Shown here piece by piece: positions 35,027 through 45,228 of a DNA stretch of 64,000 nt (position 1 is the stretch's first letter; each line of letters opens with the position of its first letter). The translations under genes and the position numbers were made by a program. This DNA comes from Diphasiastrum complanatum (lineage: Eukaryota > Streptophyta > Lycopodiopsida > Lycopodiales > Lycopodiaceae), in contig CM055111.1 in assembly GCA_029204225.1 (NCBI GenBank), positions 4,476,433 through 4,540,432 on the forward strand, written 5' to 3'. Below the pieces are notes generated by a model. That model saw only the letters and a program-made list of their open reading frames with translations, was not told where the DNA came from and made no database searches.

Positions 35027-35816
35027 CTGATTAAAAGTGAGCTTTAGATTTGATTTTCTCAAGCTTAGATCCTAGATTTGAGTAGTATTGGCTTTGTCCG
35101 TACTAGTTGCTAATCTAGTGATTGTACCTCAAAATTTGGTTTCATTTGAGTGATAAAAGATCAAAGAGAAATGTTTTTGCTGAGTTATAGCTACAGGAAC
35201 CAAGATTGAGCCATTTCCATTCAACCAAACCAAATTAGAAAGTTCTTATGAGTTGAATCTTGGAGTACATGTCTTCTAGTAGAAATTTTCTTTAAGGATT
35301 TGAATGCCACCAAGGATTTGAATGCCACCACTATTTAGGATTTGAATCAGCCATTTGAGAGCTTAATTAGGTCGTTCTTAGGCTTCTTAAGGTCCTAAAA
35401 TACACCTCTTAGGTCCAAATCAAGTGTTTTGATGTTTTCTTCATCAAGAAATGCAAAACTAGTGAAGATTGTGTTTCATTTTGGCTCGTTGTTGGATAGT
35501 TTTGTGATTGAATATGTCAATGTGATTCAACCTGAATTTAGAAGGCTTTATTTGTGAGACATTTAGGTGGATTCACCCTTCTTGTGAAGTTGAGATCAAG
35601 GAGGAGACTAGTTTTGATCAAATCTATAGTGAATTGAGCTAGGTTTGGATCTAGTTTGCATCTTGAAGATTGATCAAGCTCAAGATCACTGTAGATCTTG
35701 TTGCGGAATCAGAGAGTGATTCATCTCAAGTCCCAAACAGAGTGGGATAGCTAGTAGTGATCATATCTTGTACAATCTATCTTGTTTCATTGAATCTATC
35801 TCCCTATCATTGAAGA

Positions 35817-37373
35817 TGGCATCCATAAGTGCCTATCTTTTGGATTCTAGTGATAGATTGAACTCTTCAAATTATTCAATTTGGAGGTTAAGAATGGAAT
35901 CCATCCCCCCATGCAAGATTTGATGAATATTGTGAATGGAGAGGAAGATGAGCCAATCCATCCACAAGAAGCAACTAAATACAAGACAAGGTGCAAGATT
36001 GCACTCCATTGTATTAAAATGTATGTTGCAAATGATTTGCTCAAAGAAGTAGGAGCATGTATCTCAGTCCAAGAGGCCTGGGAGACTCTTCAAAAGATCT
36101 ATGAGTCCAAGAATACCTCAAGATTAATTTCCCTCAAGAACATGGTTCTTCAATGCTTCCAAGGGAAGAGTGAGAGTGGACATCAATTTGTTTTGAGAGT
36201 AAAAGATTTGAACAAAGAGCTTGCTTATGTTGGTGAACCTATTAAATAGAGTGAGCTTGTGCAAATAGTTTTGAATGGCTTATGTAGTGATTTTACTAAC
36301 CTTGTCCAAAGCTATGCCATCATGGGAAACTTGCCTACACTTGAAGACCTTCAAAGTGTGTTGATGGCTGAGGAGAGTAGGAATGCTCATATCAAATCAA
36401 GGATGGAGAGGCTCTCCATCAATGATGGTGATCACAAAGCCTTATTTTTTAAGAACAAAGGCAAAGCAAAGAGAAAGGGAGGAGCATTTAAAAAGGAGTA
36501 AGCAAAGGATGAAGATCAAGGAGGATTTACATCATCATCATCACAAGTCAAGCCCAAGATGGACAAATCAAAGATCAAGTGCTACTATTGTAGCAAGATG
36601 GGGCACTATGCCTCGGAATGCTTCAAGAGGAAGCAAGATCAAAGGCAAGCCAACATTGGACAAGAGAAGGAAAAGATTTATCATGAGGACTCACTTATGA
36701 TATCAACTTTTTCATTATTAAATGTCAAAGGTGAAGATCCTTGGTGGATAAATAGTGGGGCTAGTTCCCACATGTCGGGTAGAAGGGAGTATTTTCCATG
36801 GATATTGGAAGGCCTAGAGCAAGTTCCTCCTTGCTCATGACTTCCGTAGACTTGGTATTGATGTGACCAAGCCTCTTGTGCCACAAATGATTTGTGGTCA
36901 TCTTGTCCTCCTTGGCTACTAACACAAATTGGTTAGGATCTACAAAAGCATCAAGCTTAAACAACCTCCCAAACCTTCTTCCTCTTGCTATGATCTTCCC
37001 ATTCTTCTTCATGTTGCATATATTAGTAGAGAATTCCACAATGAAACCATGATCTAAAAGTTGACCAACACTAAGCAAATTCTTAGTGATGCTAGGAATG
37101 AAGAGAACACCATCTATCTTAGTCTTCTTGAGATCCTAAGCATAAGGGAATGAATCCCACACCTTCAACTTTAAATTCATGATCATTTGCTGTAAAAATG
37201 GACTTTGTAGGTCCTACATAAGGTGTGAGTTGAGAAAAGGAGAAAAAAGTTTGTGAAGCATGTGCTTTGGCTAAAGCACATAGGTTGTCTTTCTCTAACA
37301 TTATCACTAAGACTACTCACCCTCTTAAGTTGATTCATTTGGATGTACATTTTGCTAGCACATGTCAAAAATA
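35817..37373 (+). pseudogene. Copia element E gag-pol with internal inversion
   Basis: Gag starts at the ATG near 35817 (SDRLNSSNYSIWRLRMES), with a short deletion/frameshift near 35905. It continues through IALHCIKMYVANDLLKEVGA, QIVLNGLCSDFTNLVQSYAI, CYYCSKMGHYASEC and the protease WWINSGASSHMS (Asn replaces the catalytic Asp). From about 36797 to 37236 the coding strand flips to minus, then integrase zinc-region coding (KKVCEACALAKAHRLSF) resumes on plus. It is cut at 37373-37385 by element F. Stops at 36247 and 36499 also inactivate it. Confidence 0.88.
36797..37236 (-). other. Inverted segment inside element E
   Basis: Read on the minus strand, this segment supplies exactly what is missing from the plus-strand polyprotein: KSIFTANDHEFKVEGVGFIP, SVGQLLDHGFIVEF, GRLFKLDAF, HLWHKRLGHINTKS and EELALGLP. 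It is the second half of the protease region and the GAG-pre-integrase domain. The flanks on both sides remain plus strand. Confidence 0.85.
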
Positions 37374-37385
37374 GGATGGATAAAC

Positions 37386-38486
37386 TGTAGCGGAAACTCC
37401 TACTTCCAATGCATGACTATGCTTGAACAAAGCAGTAGTGATGGAAATCACATTCAATCTTTAGCCACTAACTTTGAAATCGCTAGATACTAAGTGATTA
37501 CGTAGCCAAACATGAAGTATTGAATTCTTAGACAATTTTTATCAGTTACAAAAGTAATACAGAGATGCATGTATTCGGACATATACTACACGCAATAAGC
37601 AGATAGTATTGATTCAGAAAAATAAAATCAGATGCTAATGAACGCAAGACAATAGCAGATAGAAACTACGCACTCTAAGTTGTCTTTGAGTAACTGAGGA
37701 TAAGTCTAAGTTAAGCAGCTATGCTGACAAGCAATAGCGCAATAGCAGCTCTAAAATATAACTCTAAAAGACTGAGCTAGAATGCTCAAGAGAGTTCAAG
37801 CTTGAAAGCTTGATAGAGAGCTAACTTGCAATACTTGCTAATTGATCTTGCTTGTTTTCATGCATTAAACTGAATGAATATGAGCAACTATTTATACTAA
37901 GAAATAGGTCGTCAATTACGATTGCCAGTTGGCTGGTATCCGCTGGCATCCATCCGGTTCCTTGTCAATGATTGCTGATAAGAAGTGAAATTGGTCGTAA
38001 ATGTTCAATCTACATAAATGAACCAAACTGTCACTTTTGCATATATAAACCAAAACAGCCACAGGCGACATTGTCGCAAAAAGATGACAGTATCGAGATT
38101 TTGCGAAAAATGTGATAGTGCCTTTAAATCTCATTTAGGATTGCCCTACACTTCACTAGAGTCATGTCCTTAGCATTTTGAGGCACTTTGGAGAAAGCGA
38201 AGAATGCGACATTCTGTCAAGTGAAAAAATGTGACTCTGCATATTTGCTCGCAAATCCTGACAGGCAAAAAAATGAGAAAAGTGACACTGCATTTTTACA
38301 CAAGATTCTTGACAGGCGACAACTTCACAAACAGCAAAAAAAACCAAAGTCATAGAGAAAAGCGACACTATGGTAAAACTCTATGTATTTCTGCAGACTA
38401 TGTAAAAACACTTGAAAATCCGTAGAACTGGATAAACAACGAATGAAGATTAAAACTGATTAGTCGATTGGTAAGGAGAATAAACA
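37386..38486 (-). mobile_element. 3' LTR of copia element F
   Basis: On the minus strand it begins TGTTTATTCTCC after a purine tract (AAGGGAGAG, 38487-38496) and ends ...CGCTACA at 37386. TAAAC (37381-37385) may be the left target duplication. The left boundary is inferred from the junction with element E coding. Confidence 0.6.
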
Positions 38487-38499
38487 CTCTCCCTTAATC

Positions 38500-40470
38500 T
38501 GAATCATTGAATGTCTTGACCTTCAAACTTAGTTCTACATAGAATCTTTAGTGTGTATCCAAACTTAATGCTTTGGTAAAAATATCAACTGTCATATCTT
38601 GCGTTCTATAGTACTACAATCTGACCTCTTCATTGAGAACTTTGCTTCTGACAAAATGATACTTCAGTTCAATGTGCTTACTCCTAGAATGAAATCTAGG
38701 GTTGGCTGATAAAGTGATGGCACTTTGATTATCACAAAATAATGTCATCGGAGCATATTGATTAGGCCGATATCTGAGAGTAAGTTCCTCAACCAAATTG
38801 TTTCCTTTGTAGCTTGAGAGACTACGATATACTCTGATTTAGTGGAAGATAGAGCTATCGAAGATTGCTTGCGATTGTTCCAGAAAATTGGACCATTGTT
38901 GAGGAAGAATGTAAATTCAAAAGTAGATTTATGAGTGTCTACATCTCCTACCCAACTCGCATCTGTGTAACCATTGGAGAAATTGAGTTTGTCATTGCCG
39001 ACTGCTCCATAACAAATGTAAAAGTCCATAGTAGCTCGAAGATATCTCATGACTCTGATACTAAGCCTTCCAATGTGTTATACCATGATTAGCCATAAAC
39101 TGACTGAGAGAGTTGACTATGAAAACATGGCCTAGTATAGATCATGGCGTACATAAGAGATCCTATAATAGAATGGTAAGGATACTCACGCATCTGCTGC
39201 TTCTCGTGAATTATTTGGGGACATTGGTCCTTTGACAATTTGAGTCCTAGTTCCATTGGCGAGAGAGCTACTTTGCAATTGATCAGATTATATCTTACTA
39301 AAATGTTGTAGATGTACCTATGTTCTGTTATGTAGATCAACTTTTGTTTTCTATCTCTGTGGATTTGTATACCAAGGTAGAAATGAGCTTCGCCCAAATT
39401 GGTCATGTCGAATTCGGAAGATACCATTATCTTAGTTTCTTTTATCAGATCGGTACTGTTGCTGAAAAGCAATGTATCATCGACATATAGAGTGATAATT
39501 GTAAAAGACTGCTGCACTACTTTGAAGTAAACATTTGAATCTGAAGAGCTAGGTGTGTAGCTGTGATCAATAAGAAAAGTATTGATCCTTTGAAACCATG
39601 CTCGAGCAGATTGCTTCAAGCCATAAAGTGCCTTATGGAGTTTGCACACATGATTTTGTTTACTCTCAATAATATAACCTTTGGGTTGCACCATGTAAAT
39701 GTCTTCTTCGATAACTCCATTGAGATATGTTGTCTGTACATCCATCTGATGTATTTCCAAATCTGACGCAGCGACAAATGATAGCAAATGTCAAATAGAA
39801 GAATGCTTGTCTACTGGACTGAAAGTTTCACTACAATCGATGTTGTATACCTGAGAAAATCCTCTGGCGACAAGTCATGTCTTTCTTCTGTTGATGCTTC
39901 CATCTACATTATACTTGACTTTGAAAATTCATTTGCAATCAACTACGTTTCTGCTAGCAGGTAATTCAACAATCATCCATGTCTAGTTCTTGAAAGGAGA
40001 TGAATACTCTTTATCCATAGCTTCTTTCCAGAGATCAGAATCAGGCTGATTGAGTGTCTCTTCGATAGACGGCGATTCCTGAACAAGGTAGGTTGCAGAC
40101 TCGTCGATATACCGGTTGGGTGGTCTGCTAGTTCTTGAAGATCTTCTAGGTAATAGAGGAAGTTGATCATTTCTATCACACTGTAGTTGTTGAACTGCAA
40201 CATCATCATCTTCTGACCCGCCGTTGATTCGTTGTTCATCGAAAATAGAAGATCTTGGACCTTTATTGGGAATAGTCACTTGCGAAACTAGAAAGTTCAA
40301 AGCGTCAGGAGGATCTGACAGGTCGTCTACATGGGAACTACCCTTTCCTTTGAGGTCTTGAGACTGATCTTTCATGAAGATGACATCCCGGCTAGTGAAT
40401 ATCTTGGACTCGATGGGACCGAACAACTTGTAGGCTTGATTAGAAGTAATCTTTTCACACATGTGAGCAG
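38500..40470 (-). pseudogene. Copia element F: integrase end, RT and RNase H
   Basis: From 40470 down: integrase tail (SNQAYKLFGPIESKIFTSRD), a Ser/Pro-rich linker with RRSSRTSRPPNRY, RT from WKEAMDKEYSS through DLEIHQMDVQTTYLNG, KALYGLKQSARAW and LYVDDTLLFS (catalytic YVDD intact), and RNase H (YTDASWVGD, STKSEYIVVSQA, FCDNQSAITLSANPRFHSRS, KHIELKYHFVR). The RT fingers region near 39790-39975 is damaged. Gag, protease and the integrase core are missing; at about 40455 it abuts the D LTR. Confidence 0.9.
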
Positions 40471-40746
40471 TCCTTGTCATGTGGGAGATCACTCCTATCC
40501 ATGTGAAATAGCTTTTCCTACCAATAAAATGATGCCAAGTGGCATATAGCTAGAAAACTAGATTTTGGCCATTTTAGCCACTAGATCTCAAATGACATGG
40601 TATCTACAACCTATATGACTCATCTAAATAATAAATGCATTTATTTCACACATGAGAACAGGCTGCACACATGTCTAATGGTGATATGTACTAGTCATAA
40701 TGGTATTTACAAGATTTGATCAAGTTAGCTTTTGCCAATTTCAACA
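40455..40746 (-). mobile_element. 3' LTR of element D, truncated
   Basis: On the minus strand it starts TGTTGAAATTGGC at 40746, right after the polypurine tract GTTTTGAGGAGGAG (40747-40760). It shares the TTCACACATG-GAACAGGCT-CACACATGT block with the LTR at 16080-16941. It is cut near 40455, where element F begins. Confidence 0.7.
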
Positions 40747-40760
40747 CTCCTCCTCAAAAC

Positions 40761-41640
40761 TAACTTGATACATCTATGGTACATCTATTTACAACACTTA
40801 AGGCTGATCATTGCAGGTTCATAGGCGTGAAGATCAGCCAATGAGTTTGATGAAGATCTGAGATTACCATGTCCATGATAATGCCTCCTTGATGTTGACT
40901 TCTTTGATGAACTTGAGAGCTTTGCACCTTCCTAGCACCTCCAAAATTGATTCCTTCCAATTTTCATGTTAGATGCTTGACCTTGAGGCTTGCTCCTTCT
41001 TGATGTGCATGCTCCTCCTTGATGGAAATCTGAGACCTCCATGTCTCATAATGATCACAACAAATATGATCATACAATGTGTACTTTTTATGGTCATCAA
41101 GATTACTTATGCTTGAAACATATGTCCAAAAATCACCACAACTTGGCATGATTTTTCTAATATTGAAATCAAAAAGTATTTTCGTCTCAATAAGGTAACT
41201 ACTTGCTTATGGATATAAGTGTCCACTTTGGATGCTTCACTTATTCTCATAAGAAGTTTACAACTTGCCTTTAAAATTGAAAATTTACAATTTTCAACAT
41301 TATGAATGAACACATCATTCATGATCTTATTGAAACCAAAAGAAAATACATCATGAAGACATTTCCATTTCCTTGTCTTTATACTCAATGTAAGTTTACA
41401 AGGAAAACATGCTTTGCTATCTATTAAGGCATCACACTCAACTAGTATTGCCTTAATCCACATTTGAGATACAAAAATATCTTCAAAGCAAAATAGTTCT
41501 TCAAAAGATGTCATGAGAGCATAAATGGAACTATTTTCATTTTGTGATTGCTCCTCCTTAATCTTGCTTGGTTTCTCTTGGATCATAACAATGACTTTGA
41601 ACTTATCCAAAGTTCCAAACAAAATGCATTCCAAGGACAT
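40761..41640 (-). pseudogene. Element D non-canonical module in place of RT/RNase H
   Basis: The main frame, 41697-41107, encodes 196 residues. It begins with an integrase-core-like stub (DAKIDVTFINVT...FGTLDKFKV), then FEELFCFEDIFVSQMW, KTRKWKCLHDVFSF and MRISEASKVDTYIHK. The SEASKVDT block matches SEASQVDT in element H (54.8 kb) at protein and nucleotide level (GTCCACTTTGGATGCTTCAC versus GTCCACTTGGGATGCTTCAC, plus strand). EDIFVS and the KW block resemble 8732-8938. No RT motif is present and the module runs straight to the polypurine tract. Its identity is unknown. Confidence 0.55.
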
Positions 41641-42020
41641 GAAATAAATCCAAGTGACATTAATGAAAGTGACATCTATCTTTGCATCTTGAACCACAAA
41701 TGCACTTCCAAATGAAAAACTTTAAAAGGTTTGAAATGTGTGGTGATGGACTTTTGAAGACAAATCTCGTAAGTCCTTGTGAGACTCCAAGCCTCATGCA
41801 TCTTTCCACAAAGGAAACACCTTTCCTTAAAATTGTCCTTCTTGACTTTGCACCTTGAACTTGAAGCTCCATCCTTCACCTTGGTCCTCTTGCTTTGGTT
41901 CTCCTTGGATGGATTGGTCCTCATTTTGTAGCATCTTGAGGCAAAATGACCTCTCTTGCCACAAAGGTTGCGTTTAGGATCCTTACTTGCCTCCAATAGT
42001 TTGCCACCTATTGATGCCAT
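41641..42020 (-). pseudogene. Element D gag-integrase deletion fusion
   Basis: The ORF 42020-41676 starts MASIGGKLLEAS (copia gag start), jumps after 12 codons to the zinc knuckle (CGKRGHFASRCYKM), has a Lys-rich linker, then jumps from GKM to the integrase zinc-region end (HEAWSLTRTYEICLQKS...FKVFHLEVH). Most of gag, all of protease and most of the pre-integrase domain are deleted, yet the frame stays open across both joints. Confidence 0.75.
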
Positions 42021-42932
42021 GATGAGGAACTAAAACCTTGTGACATGACTTTTCAAAATGTAATTTGTGACTCTCAAGAAACTAGATTTGAACACATTCA
42101 ATAATCTATAAGGATCTATACGAGATCTAGACCACAAATTTTGAATCGTATCTCTTTTCAACCTAGTCAATTGGAAACTAAGCTTTGCTTTTATCACTAA
42201 GACAAAAGCACTCTATCAAGTCACAAAAATCAGATCCAAACACCCCTATTGGACTTAACAAACACCAATGACTCTTTCTTTTGAGAGTTGGAATGGATTT
42301 GAAAAGATTTGACAACTAGATTTTCTCTCTTGACTAGTTCACTCAACTTTTGATATTCTTGAACAAAGGATGAGTTTTGTTTCAAATACTTGAAATCAAA
42401 CTTAATCACTTATTTTGGACTCCCTCTTGACCCAAATAATCTCACTCTTGAGATTTGGATTGAATTTGATTTGATTTGACAACAAATTAAACCAATAATT
42501 TTCAAAAAAAAAAAAAAGGATCTACACTAGATCACATAAACTTGACATGTATACTTGATTCAAAAACACAAAGATCAGATCCAATCACCCCTTTTGGAAT
42601 CTCTCTTGACCCAAAAAATCTCACTCTTGAGATTTGGAATGGACATGAAATGGTTTGATAACAATCTATGTCAATAATTTCTCACCAAGCTTAAAAATTA
42701 GACATCTAGAGATTCACAAAGATTCCAACCATGTATGAACACTCAAATATGGACTCATCCCTATTCTAGACTCCCGAGGGATCACAACTTGACCCTTACA
42801 CTCTCACAAAGAAAGTTGAATAGAACTTATTTGAGTTTCATACATATAATGTTAGAATTTTGCACAAAAAGATTAAATTCATTCACCCCTATTGGACTCA
42901 ACCAAGTACCAATGACTCTACCTCTTTAGAGT
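42021..42932 (-). repeat. Element D leader with diverged repeat units of about 170 bp
   Basis: Blocks such as CCCAA-AATCTCACTCTTGAGAT, GAGTTGGAATGGATTTGA and CACCCCTATTGGA recur near 42229, 42410, 42585, 42745 and 42885. The last unit is interrupted by insertion of element G at 42933. No coding capacity is seen. Confidence 0.6.
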
Positions 42933-43659
42933 TGTCAGGAACGGGTTTTGTATCGCGAACGGATTTGTTTCTTTTGAATTTTCTTATGTGGAAGCTAGCA
43001 GGATCCTAACACGCAACTGCAGATCACAAAACAGAAATCATTCTAGCAATCAAGACAGCAAAAAACAAGGAGATGGACAAGAGAGAGCAATTGTATTATC
43101 AATTTGATTTTTAGAGCGAGATGATTAGTGTCTCGCTCGTTGGCGGCCTGACACTCTACTCTTTCACTGTGTTCTTCTCGTTGGTAGACTTTCATGCACA
43201 GCTATTTCTTTTTGCTATTTTTTCTATTCGTTTTTTTTTCTGCTCTACTTTCGCACTCTTCTCTATATGTTCTGTTGATCCAAAAAATTGTTTATATCTC
43301 CATTGTGTGGAGTTTACAAGATAGCTAAACAGAGAATTACAAGAGTAGTTAACGTTAATCAACTAGTTAGTTACTCTTTGTTATTGCTAATTGTTTCACT
43401 GAGCATGAAGTTTAAGACTCTACGCCTGTTGAGCTACCAGCTGGCAGCGTGAAAGATTTTCTTTCGTTTTCTTTTCATATCGTGTCATGTCATGTCTTTT
43501 GGTCCTAGAGGCATGCTTGACTTTTGCGAATCTTTCGAGTTTCATTTCACTTCGTGTCTTAGGGTTTTTGAGGTACGTTGGTTGACTTTTGCAAATTGTT
43601 CGCCATTCGTCCTTCGCTTCGTGTCACGGCAAAGTTGCAGGAGTTCACAATTTCTGACA
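42933..43659 (-). mobile_element. 3' LTR of copia element G
   Basis: On the minus strand it begins TGTCAGAAATTG (43659) after the polypurine tract TTCAAGAGGGAG (43660-43671) and ends CCGTTCCTGACA at 42933. The TGTCAG/CTGACA ends are inverted repeats. AGAGT (42928-42932) is the expected target duplication. Length 727 bp. The 5' LTR partner was not found in the window. Confidence 0.8.
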
Positions 43660-43671
43660 CTCCCTCTTGAA

Positions 43672-43966
43672 CCTTGCAGCTTTGCACATTTAATCCAATT
43701 GTCTTTCTTTGCTTTGCGAAGAGTGGCTTGTCGAGCGGCTTTGTGAGCAGATCTGCAATCATGTCTTCAGACTTTATGTATAGAACCTGGAGCTCTCCTT
43801 TTGAGATCAAATCTCGAATGTGATGGTACTTTAGAGGTATGTGTTTTGTCTTTGAATGGAAGACAGGATTCTGGGACAGATAAATGGCACTTTGAGAATC
43901 CATCATCATCATGCATGGTCCTCCTTGTGGTATCCCAATTGCCTCTATCATCATCTGCAACCAAAC
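43672..43966 (-). pseudogene. Element G RNase H C-terminal part
   Basis: The minus strand encodes MMMMDSQSAIYLSQNPVFHS, KTKHIPLKYHHIRDLISKGE and MIADLLTKPLDKPLFAKQRK, the copia RNase H C terminus. It runs into the polypurine tract and LTR as expected. It is separated from its upstream part (from 49833) by the intact element at 43967-49827. Confidence 0.9.
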
Positions 43967-44619
43967 TGTGAAAAATTGTCAACTAGTAGTATTTTCCTAA
44001 CTTGAGATTTTGTAGGCCTATGGCCAAATAAAAGTTAGAGATAGGTTCATACATGTATGTAGAGGCCCAAAGTATGTGTACACTACTTTTGAGGTCACAT
44101 TAATTAGAGGAGGTCGAGTGTGGAGCTCTTCTATTGGCTCATAATTTGGTGCATTCCTATTTGACCAAATTTCTAGGTATATGGGTGAATCCTATTGGAC
44201 CCCAATTTTAGCCTATCATAAGACAAGTGGCCAAGAGGCACTATGGCTGCTATAAATAGCCATCTCCACGAGTATGTACATATCTCATTTTCATTCTATT
44301 GAATGAATGTTATGCTCTTTGAAGATCCATCTTCTTCTCTCTCACTTTTTTGTTCATATCTTGCATTCTAGCCACTAGAATTGTGATTTCTTTGTTGCTA
44401 TGGCTTCACACGTGTGAAATGCAGGTTGTAGGCTCTGAAGTACGGACAGGGACAGCAAGTTTCTGTTTGTGGAAGCTTATGATCAGATCTTGATGTTTAG
44501 TTGATGTTTAGTATGCTTAACATCACAATTTCTATCATTTTTTCAATCTAGATGTGCATAACTTCCATGGCCAAGATCTTTATGAAACTTTAGCATCTTT
44601 TGGATCTGAGTTTTTCACA
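43967..44619 (+). repeat. 5' LTR of the complete copia element
   Basis: Starts TGTGAAAAATTGTCAAC and ends GAGTTTTTCACA. The TATA box TATAAATA is at 44251-44258. The palindrome TTCACACGTGTGAA is at 44405-44418, 154 bp past the TATA start, so inside the transcribed R/U5 part. Confidence 0.96.
44251..44258 (+). promoter_or_regulatory. TATA box of the complete copia element
   Basis: TATAAATA lies about 285 bp into the LTR. The start of R is expected about 30 bp downstream. The 3' LTR carries the same box at 49459-49466. Confidence 0.75.
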
Positions 44620-44631
44620 TGGTATCAGAGC
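44620..44631 (+). other. Primer-binding site of the complete copia element
   Basis: TGGTATCAGAGC directly follows the CA of the 5' LTR and is complementary to initiator Met tRNA. The untranslated leader runs to 45228. Confidence 0.95.
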
Positions 44632-45228
44632 ATTAGGCGGCCAAATGTGCAGGTTTTGCCAGATTTAGAAGAGATTTGTGGGCGAGTTTGCTTTTGTAGC
44701 ATTCCAATCAAGTTTCTAGCTAAAAATCTTGTTGATTTATGTGTAGAAATTGGATCTTTGTGATCAAAACATCATTTGTATGCATTTCAATTGAAGTAGG
44801 GCGAATTCCCTCTGTACTTATCAGAATAAGGAGACAAAATTTGTTTTGGAAAGAGGGAGATGCAAGATCCAACAAGATCCTATTAGTTTTCCATTCTAGC
44901 ATATAGTTTTTTGATTCAATTTCTTGCTTCTTCATGTCAAAAACTTCAAAATTGATGTAACCCTCTGATTTTCAGTTTGCTGAATGATTCAAGAGTGTAT
45001 TTCAATCTTAGGAGTGAGGGAAAAGCAAGTATATTGAGGTTTGGTCTTGGTTTGATCAAGAAATCATAAAACTAGTGGCTAAAATTGAGAAAAAAGTGAG
45101 GAAAAGAGAGAAAAAGTAAGGTTTTAGGTTCCAAATCTTTGTGATTTCTTCTTGTGTTTCATTTGTTGATTCAAGAGAGTGCTTAGTGCATTGGAACAGG
45201 TCAAAGATCAGAGATCAATCATTGCAAC

